A stretch of 47,315 nucleotides of DNA. Origin: Liolophura sinensis (taxonomy: Eukaryota; Mollusca; Polyplacophora; Chitonida; Chitonidae). Location: assembly GCF_032854445.1 (NCBI RefSeq), contig NW_027018282.1, positions 1-47,315 on the forward strand. The letters run 5' to 3'. Of this stretch, positions 26,998-39,800 are shown in pieces. A program made the position numbers and the translations under genes. The notes under the pieces are model-generated. The model had not been told where the DNA came from. It saw only the letters and a program-made list of their open reading frames with translations, and did not search any database. Positions within the stretch are counted from its first letter, which is position 1; every line of letters begins with the position of its first letter.

Positions 26998-29970
26998 ATG
27001 CGTAATAAACAAAAATTCGAGCTGTTACCAAGTGAGTACGATGGTAACCAGGCTAGAACATGTGCTTCTTTCTTTCTTAAATGTTGTTACGTCATGGATT
27101 ACCTAAGTCAATATCGTGTGGCAATCGGAACTTGGTATAACTTTGTGTGCTGTAAAAGCAGGGTACACCTAATCAAACTTATAAACTTGCTGAATGAATT
27201 AACAGTGATTTGTAATGCTACTGACTCTTTACTATTTTGTGTTATTATAGGTATTCTTTGTATGTTAAACAACTTGAATTACGTTTTAATTGTCATTATC
27301 GCATTACTGCTGCGATGCGGAGATATACATAAAAATCCGGGACCACCAAGCTCGCATAACTTAAGATGTTGTCATTTTAATGCTAGGAGCCTTCTGGCTC
27401 AGTCTGATGATCAAATGTCATCATATTCTAAGTTAGACGAAGTCTCAACCGTACTTGTAAATGAACATGATTACGATATTATTTGTGTAACAGAAACTTG
27501 GCTTAGTTCTGCCATACCAGATGAAAGAGTTAATATAGAAGGGTACTACATTATAAGGAAAGACAGAGATAGGCATGGTGGGGGTGTTGCCATTTATTGT
27601 AAGTCATCATTGAATATCACACGCAGATTAGATCTTGAAAATGAAAATGAAATGCTATGGATTACAATTGAATTGTTCAATAGAAGTGTATTAGTTGCTG
27701 TATGTTACCGCCCTCCTAACCAATCAACGGAATCACGGGATCTTTTTATTGATAACTTTGATTCTACTCTCACTTCTGTTATATCAGAAAACCCACATGC
27801 TTTACTAATATTTGGTGATTTTAACGATCGCTGCACTGACTGGAATAAATACCATGATAAGAGTGAATTAAAAATGAAACTTTTCGACCTTTTGGCTGGA
27901 AAAAATTTATTTCAAATACTGAATGAGCCGACAAGATATACGGAAGATAGTGCTTATTTATTAGATCTAATAATCACTGACAATATGAGATATGTAATAG
28001 ATTACGGAGTGGCTTGTCCCATGGCTAATCTTGACCACTGCACGATCTATTGTAAACTGGATGTTCTTTGCAATGATAAACCTAAATCTTTTAAAAGACA
28101 TGTATGGGACCTTAAATGTGCTGATATAGACCGTCTACGTAACTTACTGTCTGTCTCACCCTGGGATATATGTGACGTTTTCACTGATATAAATGACAAA
28201 GTGTATGCATGGTCAAATCTTTTTCTGTCATGCTGTAAGGAAACTATCCCAAATAAAGAAATTACCGTGAGACCTCGCGACAAGCCCTGGATGACCAATG
28301 ATGTGCGATATAAGTTACGAATTCGAAATAGATGCTTTAAAAAGTATAAAAGATCTAAAAATGAAAAAGATAAATTTCGCTTCTATATAGCCAGAAGGGA
28401 GGCCAACACAGCCAAAAGAGAGGCTATTCGTCGCTATGCTACACGTCTAAAAACCAAACTATCTGACCCAAATCTAGATACCAAGACTTACTGGTCTTCA
28501 ATGAAGTCAATGTTGGGTTCTAAAGCAAAACCTCCAATACCACCACTACTTGTAAATGGTAAAAATGTGTCCAGTGATATTGATAAGGCCAATGCTTTCT
28601 GTGCATTCTTTGCATCACATTCTGACCTTCCATCTCCTGTCCCCGACTTGCCGGACTTCTCCTTCGTTACTACAACTCGTTTAAACAGTATACAAATAAC
28701 TGAAAAGGAAGTCGGCCAGTGTCTCAGTTCGTTAAATACAAAAAAGGCATCAGGTCCGGATGGGATCAGTAATTTTATGTTGCAGAGTGCAGCAGGAAGT
28801 ATAACACCCTCGCTTACTAAACTATTTAACTCTTCATTACAAAACGGCGTCTTTCCGTCCGCGTGGAAAAGGTGCCGCGTTTGCCCAGTATTTAAAAAAG
28901 GTGATCGACATTGTATTTCTAACTACAGACCAGTATGTCTTCAACCATCGATATCCAAAGTATTTGAAAAAGTCGTCTATAAACATTTATATCAATATCT
29001 TACGATAAACAATATTCTTATTCCTCACAATGCAGGATTCAAAAGTGGTGATTCAACTATCTGTCAACTAACTAAAATCGTCCATAATATTTATAAAGGT
29101 TTAGACAACGGTAATGATATGTGTTTGGTATTCTTGGATGTGAGCAAAGCCTTTGACAAGGTTTGGCACACAGGTTTACTATTTAAGTTGAGGCAGATGG
29201 GTATTGGAGGAATGTTACTGGCGTGGATAAATGATTACTTATCTGATCGATCAATCTCTGTTTGCCTCAACGGTAAAGAATCTAGCTCGAATCCTACGTA
29301 CTCAGGAGTTCCTCAGGGCTCTGTACTTGGTCCTTTGTTGTTTCTTATCTTCATAAATGATATAAATACTAATATTGAATGTGACATAAATATATTTGCT
29401 GACGACACATCCTTGTTAGAAGAAATTAAAGATTTACCAGTCTCAGAAACTAGACTGAACCGTGACCTTAGCAAGTTAGCGTCGTGGGCAAATCAATGGT
29501 GTGTCACATTCAATGCTCTTAAGACAGTTTATTTACTTGTATCATTAAAGGGAAATCCTTCCTATCCCAAACTGTATCTTAATGGCACGGAGGTGAAGAG
29601 CGTTCAGTCCCACAAACACCTTGGGATCTTTTTACAACACAATGGGAAATGGGACGAACACATTAGAAACTTAGTTAATAAATGTAACAAAAAACTGAGT
29701 ATTCTCAACCGATGTAAGAAATGCCTTACCCGAAAATGTTTGAAAACTCTATACTTCAGTCAAATAAGATCTACCATCGAATATGGTGACATCCTGTTTG
29801 ACAATTGTGGTATAGTGTTGTCTCAAAAACTTGAAACAATTCAGCGAAGAGCTGCTCTTCTCTGTTCTGGGGGCCTACGTCGGACATCGTATAGTAAATT
29901 ATTAAATGAACTAAGATGGGAACCCGCTTTATGTGAGACGTGGATCCCACAGAATTCTTCTTTTCCATAA
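26998..29970 (+). CDS. LINE ORF2: 2A-like motif, APE endonuclease and reverse transcriptase (copy 4)
   Basis: Same architecture as copy 2 and again uninterrupted from the N-terminus through the RT: hydrophobic segment, GDIHKNPGP, HFNARSL, TETW, GDFN, the D-H pair preceded by Leu, ASGPDG, FLDVSKAFD, SGVPQGSVLGP, FADD and HLGI. Amino-acid differences from copy 2 that I see are Cys to Arg and Ser to Pro in the N-terminal leader, and Val to Glu a few residues after FADD. The first ATG is at 26998; a TTG at 26953 is the first possible near-cognate start. It stops at 29970 because of the shared +1 change near 29925. Confidence 0.95.
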   Translation: MRNKQKFELLPSEYDGNQARTCASFFLKCCYVMDYLSQYRVAIGTWYNFVCCKSRVHLIKLINLLNELTVICNATDSLLFCVIIGILCMLNNLNYVLIVIIALLLRCGDIHKNPGPPSSHNLRCCHFNARSLLAQSDDQMSSYSKLDEVSTVLVNEHDYDIICVTETWLSSAIPDERVNIEGYYIIRKDRDRHGGGVAIYCKSSLNITRRLDLENENEMLWITIELFNRSVLVAVCYRPPNQSTESRDLFIDNFDSTLTSVISENPHALLIFGDFNDRCTDWNKYHDKSELKMKLFDLLAGKNLFQILNEPTRYTEDSAYLLDLIITDNMRYVIDYGVACPMANLDHCTIYCKLDVLCNDKPKSFKRHVWDLKCADIDRLRNLLSVSPWDICDVFTDINDKVYAWSNLFLSCCKETIPNKEITVRPRDKPWMTNDVRYKLRIRNRCFKKYKRSKNEKDKFRFYIARREANTAKREAIRRYATRLKTKLSDPNLDTKTYWSSMKSMLGSKAKPPIPPLLVNGKNVSSDIDKANAFCAFFASHSDLPSPVPDLPDFSFVTTTRLNSIQITEKEVGQCLSSLNTKKASGPDGISNFMLQSAAGSITPSLTKLFNSSLQNGVFPSAWKRCRVCPVFKKGDRHCISNYRPVCLQPSISKVFEKVVYKHLYQYLTINNILIPHNAGFKSGDSTICQLTKIVHNIYKGLDNGNDMCLVFLDVSKAFDKVWHTGLLFKLRQMGIGGMLLAWINDYLSDRSISVCLNGKESSSNPTYSGVPQGSVLGPLLFLIFINDINTNIECDINIFADDTSLLEEIKDLPVSETRLNRDLSKLASWANQWCVTFNALKTVYLLVSLKGNPSYPKLYLNGTEVKSVQSHKHLGIFLQHNGKWDEHIRNLVNKCNKKLSILNRCKKCLTRKCLKTLYFSQIRSTIEYGDILFDNCGIVLSQKLETIQRRAALLCSGGLRRTSYSKLLNELRWEPALCETWIPQNSSFP
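27319..27345 (+). other. 2A-like motif in LINE ORF2, copy 4
   Basis: GDIHKNPGP in the same place as in copies 2 and 3. Confidence 0.7.
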
Positions 29971-30340
29971 AATTATAAATGGGCTATCGCCTCCTTATTT
30001 GAAAAAATTACTACCATGCGGAAATGAAGCTGTCGTCAGTACATACAATCTACGAAATAAGCACAACATCCGTCTTCCCAAAGGTCGTATCCAGTTGTAC
30101 ATGTCGTCATTTATTCCCCAAACAATTAAAGATTGGAATTCAATACCTCTCCACTTTCGTCACGACTCTCTAGAAAAGCTTAAATCCTATCTTAAACCTA
30201 GTTTTGTTGACAGCATTACTATTTCCGTACTGTACGATTCTTTTGTAACATTTTCCTCGATACTGCATTGTAGGATGCGGATGGGACTGAGCGCTCTTCA
30301 CGCAGACTTATTTACCAATGGCCTTTCAGTCTTGTCATAA
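29933..30340 (+). CDS. LINE ORF2 C-terminal segment in the +1 frame (copy 4)
   Basis: Post-RT block (HKIINGLSPPYL, YNLRN, TIKDWNSIPLHF, LHCRMRMG) unchanged from copies 1-3. It has no ATG of its own and overlaps the RT frame; it belongs to ORF2 after a frame change. Confidence 0.8.
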   Translation: MRRGSHRILLFHKIINGLSPPYLKKLLPCGNEAVVSTYNLRNKHNIRLPKGRIQLYMSSFIPQTIKDWNSIPLHFRHDSLEKLKSYLKPSFVDSITISVLYDSFVTFSSILHCRMRMGLSALHADLFTNGLSVLS

Positions 30341-30341
30341 A

Positions 30342-30632
30342 TGTAATTACAAATGTGAAAATTCTCATCATTTTCTTATTGAATAACCCGCATATGCCGC
30401 TCAAAGGAAGCACATGTTCGACAGGTTTACTAAAACGATTTCTCCAAATGCTCACTTATCTATTTTCCTTCCGCATTGCTCAAAACATATATCAAATATT
30501 TTACTTTTTGGATCAAATGACCTATCTCTTGAAGACAATAAAACCATATTGTGTTCTGTGCACAAATTCGTTCAAGATACTCGAAGATTTATCCATCGTA
30601 CTCACCAAGTAGTTCAAACAAGCTCCTTTTAA
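30342..30632 (+). pseudogene. LINE ORF2 Cys/His-rich C-terminus remnant (copy 4)
   Basis: CNYKCENSHHF, the shared in-frame TAA, then an open tail to 30632. One private base change near 30551 alters a Phe to Leu. Confidence 0.6.
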
Positions 30633-30800
30633 GGTACAAAGTGCTAAGACTGAAACCCATTCCTAAATCTGTTATATAATCGGTACATAATGAAGTATAT
30701 GAGTGTGTGCAGTATTGCATGCCTATGTGTATTGTAAATATTGTAAATATTTTATTCTTCACTATCAAGTTTTAATTATATAAATGTATGATGTATATAA

Positions 30801-30852
30801 GTTTGAGGAGACCCCCTAGTGACCCATGGGTTGTGGGATATCCGCAGCAAAC
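30801..30852 (+). other. 3' UTR stem-loop of LINE copy 4, one mismatch
   Basis: The upstream arm is as in the other copies; the downstream arm reads TCCGC instead of TCCTC (G at 30844), which breaks one pair of the inner stem. Confidence 0.6.
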
Positions 30853-30853
30853 A

Positions 30854-30859
30854 AATAAA
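30854..30859 (+). promoter_or_regulatory. AATAAA polyadenylation signal, LINE copy 4
   Basis: Canonical hexamer after the stem-loop. Confidence 0.7.
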
Positions 30860-30860
30860 G

Positions 30861-30886
30861 AATTAAATTAAAAATTAAATTAAATG
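30861..30886 (+). repeat. ATTAA-repeat 3' tail of LINE copy 4
   Basis: Same 26-base tail; followed directly by AATGCT and the satellite. Confidence 0.75.
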
Positions 30887-33800
30887 AATGCTGCTGTCAA
30901 GAGGCTAATCCGACGTATTTTGTGACGAGAAATCGAATGGTGCAAACCGCGTTGCTCTCCGACCAATACTTTTGGCTGTAGCCACAAATGAATAATCATT
31001 GATGTCAAGATCACGTGCCCAGCAACGGCTCTTACTCCATGGAAACCAAGGAAATTTGCAATTTTTCAACAGCTGGAGATGCCTGGCCCAATTGCGCATC
31101 TTTTGGCACCTTATTGATGTGGGTCAGTGTTCAATTGTACTTTTTACAGCGGACTGTATCAAGTACCTTGTGTTTTTTTTATATACAAATGGTGTGGTTT
31201 TTTCTACATGTAGATAAAGACATTGAGTTTGTCTTCGACTTAGAAGTAAGACATTTGCTGGGTGAGTTAAATGGGCTTGGCCCAAAGATTTGACGTCGTC
31301 TGGGCTACCGAAGGCCACATAATGAAAAGTTGAATATAGTAATGACCAGTCGCGATTGTACATACTTAATGTAGCCGATTTCAATTAGAAAAAAAAGACC
31401 TGGCAAAAATCCAAAAGTGGAAAAACTGTTCCAATGCTGCTGGTAAGAGGCTAATCCGACGTATTTTTTGACGAGAAATCGAATGGTGCAAACCGCGTTG
31501 CTCTCCGACCAATACTTTTGGCTGTAGCCACAAATGAATAATCATTGATGTCAAGATCACGTGCCCAGCAACGGCTCTTACTCCATGGAAACCAAGGAAA
31601 TTTGCAATTTTTCAACAGCTGGAGATGCCTGGCCCAATTGCGCATCTTTTGGCACCTTATTGATGTGGGTCAGTGTTCAATTGTCCTTTTTACAGCGGAC
31701 TGTATCAAGTACCTTGTGTTTTTTTTATACACAAATGGTGTGGTTTTTCTACATGTAGATAAAGACATTGAGTTTGTCTTCGACTTAGAAGTAAGACATT
31801 TGCTGGGTGAGTTAAATGGGCTTGGCCCAAAGATTTGACGTCGTCTGGGCTACCGAAGGGCACATAACTTATAATGAAAAGTTGAATATAGTAATGACCA
31901 GTCGCGATTGTACATAGTTAATGTAGCCGATTTCAATTAGAAAAAATACCAGGCAAAAATCCAAAAGTAGAAAAACTGTTCCAATGCTGCTGGTAAGAGG
32001 CTAATCCGACGTATTTTTTGACGAGAAATCGAATGGTGCAAACCGCGTTGCTCTCCGACCAATACTTTTGGCTGTAGCCACAAATGAATAATCATTGATG
32101 TCAAGATCACGTGCCCAGCAACGGCTCTTACTCCATGGAAACCAAGGAAATTTGCAATTTTTCAACAGCTGGGGATGCCTGGCCCAATTGCGCATCTTTT
32201 GGCACCTTATTGATGTGGGTCAGTGTTCAATTGTACTTTTTACAGCGGACTGTATCAAGTACCTTGTGTTTTTTTTATATACAAATGGTGTGGTTTTTCT
32301 ACATGTAGATAAAGACATTGAGTTTGTCTTCGACTTAGAAGTAAGACAACTGCTGGGTGAGTTAAATGGGCTTGGCCCAAAGATTTGACGTCGTCTGGGC
32401 TACCGAAGGGCACATAACTTATAATGAAAAGTTGAATATAGTAATGACCAGTCGCGATTGTACATAGTTAATGTAGCCGATTTCAATTAGCAAAAAGACC
32501 AGGCAAAAATCCAAAAGTGGAAAAACTATTCCAATGCTGCTGGTAAGAGGCTAATCCGACGTATTTTTTGACGAGAAATCGAATGGTGCAAACCGCGTTG
32601 CTCTCCGACCAATACTTTTGGCTGTAGCCACAAATGAATAATCATTGATATCAAGATCACGTGCCCAGCAACTGCTCTTACTCCATGGAAACCAAGGAAA
32701 TTTGCAATTTTTCAACAGCTGGAGATGCCTGGCCCAATTGCGCATCTTTTGGCACCTTATTGATGTGGGTCAGTGTTAAATTGTACTTTTTACAACGGAC
32801 TGTATCAAGTACCTTGTGTTTTTTTTATATACAAATGGTTTGGTTTTTCTACATGTAGATAAAGACATTGAGTTTGTCTTCGACTTAGAAGTAAGACATT
32901 TGCTGGGTGAGTTAAATGGGCTTGGCCCAAAGATTTGACGTCGTCTGGGCTACCGAAGGGCACATAACTTATAATGAAAAGTTGAATATAGTAATGACCA
33001 GTCGCGATTGTACATAGTTAATGTAGCCGATTTCAATTAGAAAAAAGACCAGGCAAAAATCCAAAAGTGGAAAAACTGTTCCAATGCTGCTGGTAAGAGG
33101 CTAATCCGACGTATTTTTTGACGAGAAATCGAATGGTGCAAACCACGTTGCTCTCCGACCAATACTTTTGGCTGTAGCCACAAATGAATAATCATTGATG
33201 TCAAGATCACGTGCCCAGCAACGGCTCTTACTCCATGGAAACCAAGGAAATTTGCAATTTTTCAACAGCTGGAGATGCCTGACCCAATTGCGCATCTTTT
33301 GGCACCTTATTGATGTGGGTCAGTGTTCAATTGTACTTTTTACAGCGGACTGTATCAAGTACCTTGTGTTTTTTTTATATACAAATGGTGTGGTTTTTCT
33401 ACATGTAGATAAAGACATTGAGTTTGTCTTCGACTTAGAAGTAAGACAACTGCTGGGTGAGTTAAATGGGCTTGGCCCAAAGATTTGACGTCGTCTGGGC
33501 TACCGAAGGGCACATAACTTATAATGAAAAGTTGAATATAGTAATGACCAGTCGCGATTGTACATAGTTAATGTAGCCGACTTCAATTAGCAAAAAGACC
33601 TGGAAAAAATCCAAAAGTGGAAAAACTGTTCCAATGCTGCTGGTAAGAGGCTAATCCGACGTATTTTTTGACGAGAAATCGAATGGTGCAAACCGCGTTG
33701 CTCTCCGACCAATACTTTTGGCTGTAGCCACAAATGAATAATCATTGATGTCAAGATCACGTGCCCAGCAACGGCTCTTACTCCATGGAAACCAAGGAAA

Positions 33801-36800
33801 TTTGCAATTTTTCAACAGCTGGAGATGCCTGGCCCAATTGCGCATCTTTTGGCACCTTATTGATGTGGGTCAGTGTTCAATTGTACTTTTTACAGCGGAC
33901 TGTATCAAGTACCTTGTGTTTTTTTTATATACAAATGGTGTGGTTTTTTCTACATGTAGATAAAGACATTGAGTTTGTCTTCGACTTAGAAGTAAGACAT
34001 TTGCTGGGTGAGTTAAATGGGCTTGGCCCAAAGATTTGACGTCGTCTGGGCTACCGAAGGGCACATAACTTATAATGAAAAGTTGAATATAGTAATGACC
34101 AGTCGCGATTGTACATAGTTAATGTAGCCGAATTCAGTTAGCAAAAAGACCAGGCAAAAATCCAAAAGTAGAAAAACTGTTCCAATGCTGCTGGTAAGAG
34201 GCTAATCCGACGTATTTTTTGACGAGAAATCGAATGGTGCAAACCGCGTTGCTCTCCGACCAATACTTTTGGCTGTAGCCACAAATGAATAATCATTGAT
34301 GTCAAGATCACGTGCCCAGCAACGGCTCTTACTCCATGGAAACCAAGGAAATTTGCAATTTTTCAAAAGCTGGGGATGCCTGGCCCAATTGCGCATCTTT
34401 TGGCACCTTATTGATGTGGGTCAGTGTTCAATTGTACTTTTTACAGCGGACTGTATCAAGTACCTTGTGTTTTTTTTATATACAAATGGTGTGGTTTTTC
34501 TACATGTAGATAAAGACATTGAGTTTGTCTTCGACTTAGAAGTAAGACAACTGCTGGGTGAGTTAAATGGGCTTGGCCCAAAGATTTGACGTCGTCTGGG
34601 CTACCGAAGGGCACATAACTTATAATGAAAAGTTGAATATAGTAATGACCAGTCGCGATTGTACATAGTTAATGTAGCCGATTTCAATTAGAAAAAAATA
34701 CCAGGCAAAAATCCAAAAGTGGAAAAACTGTTCCAATGCTGCTGGTAAGAGGCTAATCCGACGTATTTTTTGACGAGAAATCGAATGGTGCAAACCGCGT
34801 TTCTCTCCGACCAATACTTTTGGCTGTAGCCACAAATGAATAATCATTGATATCAAGATCACGTGCCCAGCAACGGCTCTTACTCCATGGAAACCAAGGA
34901 AATTTGCAATTTTTCAACAGCTGGAGATGCCTGGCCCAATTGCGCATCTTTTGGCACCTTATTGATGTGGGTCAGTGTTCAATTGTACTTTTTACAGCGG
35001 ACTGTATCAAGTACCTTGTGTTTTTTTTATATACAAATGGTGTGGTTTTTCTACATGTAGATAAAGACATTGAGTTTGTCTTCGACTTAGAAGTAAGACA
35101 ACTGCTGGGTGAGTTAAATGGGCTTGGCCCAAAGATTTGACGTCGTCTGGGCTACCGAAGGGCACATAACTTATAATGAAAAGTTGAATAAAGTAATGAC
35201 CAGTCGCGATTGTACATAGTTAATGTAGCCGATTTTAATTCGCAAAAAGACCAGGCAAAAATCCAAAAGTAGAAAAACTGTTCCAATGCTGCTGGTAAGA
35301 GGCTAATCCGACGTATTTTTTGACGAGAAATCGAATGGTGCAAACCGCGTTGCTCTCCGACCAATACTTTTGGCTGTAGCCACAAATGAATAATCATTGA
35401 TGTCAAGATCACGTGCCCAGCAACTGCTCTTACTCCATGGAAACCAAGGAAATTTGCAATTTTTCAACAGCTGGAGATGCCTGGCCCAATTGCGCATCTT
35501 TTGGCACCTTATTGATGTGGGTCAGTGTTCAATTGTACTTTTTACAGCGGACTGTATCAAGTACCTTGTGTTTTTTTTATATACAACTGGTGTGGTTTTT
35601 CTACATGTAGATAAAGACATTGAGTTTGTCTTCGACTTAGAAGTAAGACATTTGCTGGGTGAGTTAAATGGGCTTGGCCCAAAGATTTGACGTCGTCTGG
35701 GCTACCGAAGGGCACATAACTTATAATGAAAAGTTGAATATAGTAATGACCAGTCGCGATTGTACATAGTTAATGTAGCCGATTTCAAATAGCAAAAATA
35801 CCAGGCAAAAATCCAAAAGTGGAAAAACTGTTCCAATTCTGCTGGTAAGAGGCTATTCCGACGTATTTTTTGACGAGAAATCGAATGGTGCAAACCACGT
35901 TGCTCTCCGACCAATACTTTTGGCTGTAGCCACAAATGAATAATCATTGATGTCAAGATCACGTGCCCAGCAACGGCTCTTACTCCATGGAAAAAAATGA
36001 AATTTGCAATTTTTCAACAGCTGGAGATGCCTGGCCCAATTGCGCATCTTTTGGCACCTTATTGATGTGGGTCAGTGTTCAATTGTACTTTTTACAGCGG
36101 ACTGTATCAAGTACCTTGTGTTATTTTTATATACAAATGGTGTGGTTTTTCTACATGTAGATAAAGACATTGAGTTTGTCTTCGACTTAGAAGTAAGACA
36201 TTTGCTGGGTGAGTTAAATGGGCTTGGCCCAAAGATTTGACGTCGTCTGGGCTACCGAAGGGCACATAACTTATAATGAAAAGTTGAATATAGTAATGAC
36301 CAGTCGCGATTGTACATAGTTAATGTAGCCGGTTTCAATTAGAAAAAATACCAGGCAAAAATCCAAAAGTGGAAAAACTGTTCCAATTCTGCTGGTAAGA
36401 GGCTAATCCGACGTATTTTTTGACGAGAAATCGAATGGTGCAAACCACGTTGCTCTCCGACCAATACTTTTGGCTGTAGCCACAAATGAATAATCATTGA
36501 TGTCAAGATCACGTGCCCAGCAACCGCTCTTACTCCATGGAAACCAATGAAATTTGCAATTTTTCAACAGCTGGAGATGCCTGGCCCAATTGCGCATCTT
36601 TTGGCACCTTATTGATGTGGGTCAGTGTTCAATTGTACTTTTTACAGCGGACTGTATCAAGTACCTTGTGTTTTTTTTATATACAAATGGTGTGGTTTTT
36701 CTACATGTAGATAAAGACATTGAGTTTGTCTTCGACTTAGAAGTAAGACAACTGCTGGGTGAGTTAAATGGGCTTGGCCCAAAGATTTGACGTCGTCTGG

Positions 36801-39800
36801 GCTACCGAAGGGCACATAACTTATAATGAAAAGTTGAATATAGCAATGACCAGTCGCGATTGTACATAGTTAATGTAGCCGATTTCAATTCGCAAAAAGA
36901 CCAGGCAAAAATCCAAAAGTAGAAAAACTGTTCCAATGCTGCTGGTAAGAGGCTAATCCGACGTATTTTTTGACGAGAAATCGAATGGTGCAAACCGCGT
37001 TGCTCTCCGACCAATACTTTTGGCTGTAGCCACAAATGAATAATCATTGATGTCAAGATCACGTGCCCAGCAACGGCTCTTACTCCATGGAAACCAAGGA
37101 AATTTGCAATTTTTCAACAGCTGGAGATGCCTGGCCCAATTGCGCATCTTTTGGCACCTTATTGATGTGGGTCAGTGTTCAATTGTACTTTTTACAGCGG
37201 ACTGTATCAAGTACCTTGTGTTTTTTTTATATACAAATGGTGTGGTTTTTCTACATGTAGATAAAGACATTGAGTTTGTCTTCGACTTAGAAGTAAGACA
37301 TTTGCTGGGTGAGTTAAATGGGCTTGGCCCAAAGATTTGACGTCGTCTGGGCTACCGAAGGCCACATAACTTATAATGAAAAGTTGAATATAGTAATGAC
37401 CAGTCGCGATTGTACATAGTTAATGTAGCCGATTTCAATTAGAAAAAAAGACCTGGCAAAAATCCAAAAGTGGAAAAACTGTTCCAATGCTGCTGGTAAG
37501 AGGCTAATCCGACGTATTTTTTGACGAGAAATCGAATGGTGCAAACCGCGTTGCTCTCCGACCAATACTTTTGGCTGTAGCCACAAATGAATAATCATTG
37601 ATGTCAAGATCACGTGCCCAGCAACGGCTCTTACTCCATGGAAACCAAGGAAATTTGCAATTTTTCAACAGCTGGAGATGCCTGGCCCAATTGCGCATCT
37701 TTTGGCACCTTATTGATGTGGGTCAGTGTTCAATTGTACTTTTTACAGCGGACTGTATCAAGTACCTTGTGTTTTTTTTATATACAAATGGTGTGGTTTT
37801 TCTACATGTAGATAAAGACTTTGAGTTTGTCTTCGACTTAGAAGTAAGACATTTGCTGGGAGAGTTAAATGGGCTTGGCCCAAAGATTTGACGTCGTCTG
37901 GGCTACCGAAGGGCACATAACTTATAATGAAAAGTTGAATATAGTAATGACCAGTCGCGATTGTACATAGTTAATGTAGCCGATTTCAATTAGAAAAAAT
38001 ACCAGGCAAAAATCTAAAAGTGGAAAAACTGTTCCAATGCTGCTGGTAAGAGGCTAATCCGACGTATTTTTTGACGAGAAATCGAATGGTGCAAACCGCG
38101 TTGCTCTCCGACCAATAATTTTGGCTGTAGCCACAAATGAATAATCATTGATGTCAAGATCACGTGCCCAGCAACGGCTCTTACTCCATGGAAACCAAGG
38201 AAATTTGCAATTTTTCAACAGCTGGGGATGCCTGGCCCAATTGCGCATCTTTTGGCACCTTATTGATGTGGGTCAGTGTTCAATTGTCCTTTTTACAGCG
38301 GACTGTATCAAGTACCTTGTGTTTTTTTTATATACAAATGGTGTGGTTTTTCTACATGTAGATAAAGACTTTGAGTTTGTCTTCGACTTAGAAGTAAGAC
38401 ATTTGCTGGGTGAGTTAAATGGGCTTGGCCCAAAGATTTGACGTCGTCTGGGCTACCGAAGGGCACATAACTTATAATGAAAAGTTGAATATAGTAATGA
38501 CCAGTCGCGATTGTACATAGTTAATGTAGCCGATTTCAATTAGACAAAATACCAGGCAAAAATCCAAAAGTGGAAAAAATGTTCCAATGCTGCTGGTAAG
38601 AGGCTAATCCGACGTATTTTTTGACGAGAAATCGAATGGTGCAAACCGCGTTGCTCTCCGACCAATAATTTTGGCTGTAGCCACAAATGAATAATCATTG
38701 ATGTCAAGATCACGTGCCCAGCAACGGCTCTTACTCCATGGAAACCAAGGAAATTTGCAATTTTTCAACAGCTGGGGATGCCTGGCCCAATTGCGCATCT
38801 TTTGGCACCTTATTGATGTGGGTCAGTGTTCAATTGTACTTTTTACAGCGGACTGTATCAAGTACCTTGTGTTTTTTTTATGTACAAATGGTGTGGTTTT
38901 TCTACATGTAGATAAAGACATTGAGTTTGTCTTCGACTTAGAAGTAAGACAACTGCTGGGTGAGTTAAATGGGCTTGGCCCAAAGATTTGACGTCGTCTG
39001 GGCTACCGAAGGGCACATAACTTATAATGAAAAGTTGAATATAGTAATGACCAGTCGCGATTGTACATAGTTAATGTAGCCGATTTCAATTCGCAAAAAG
39101 ACCAGGCAAAAATCCAAAAGTAGAAAAACTGTTCCAATGCTGCTGGTAAGAGGCTAATCCGACGTATTTTTTGACGAGAAATCGAATGGTGCAAACCGCG
39201 TTGCTCTCCGACCAATACTTTTGGCTGTAGCCACAAATGAATAATCATTGATGTCAAGATCACGTGCCCAGCAACGGCTCTTACTCCATGGAAACCAAGG
39301 AAATTTGCAATTTTTCAACAGCTGGAGATGCCTGGCCCAATTGCGCATCTTTTGGCACCTTATTGATGTGGGTCAGTGTTCAATTGTACTTTTTACAGCG
39401 GACTGTATCAAGTAACTTGTGTTTTTTTTATATACAAATGGTGTGGTTTTTCTACATGTAGATAAAGACATTGAGTTTGTCTTCGACTTAGAAGTAAGAC
39501 ATTTGCTGGGTGAGTTAAATGGGCTTGGCCCAAAGATTTGACGTCGTCTGGGCTACCGAAGGCCACATAACTTATAATGAAAAGTTGAATATAGTAATGA
39601 CCAGTCGCGATTGTACATAGTTAATGGTAGCCGATTTCAATTAGAAAAAAAGACCTGGCAAAAATCCAAAAGTGGAAAAACTGTTCCAATGCTGCTGGTA
39701 AGAGGCTAATCCGACGTATTTTTTGACGAGAAATCGAATGGTGCAAACCGCGTTGCTCTCCGACCAATACTTTTGGCTGTAGCCACAAATGAATAATCAT

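Larger units (their letters stand above)
24730..30886 (+). mobile_element. LINE copy 4, full-length, CR1/Jockey-group-like
   Basis: A 6157-bp copy, clean like copy 2. Private differences cluster in the 3' part: the changes near 30551, 30708, 30718 and 30772, and one in the downstream arm of the 3' stem-loop (30844). It groups with copy 3 by the Glu after FADD and by spacer variants. It is followed by the longest satellite array in the window. Confidence 0.96.
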
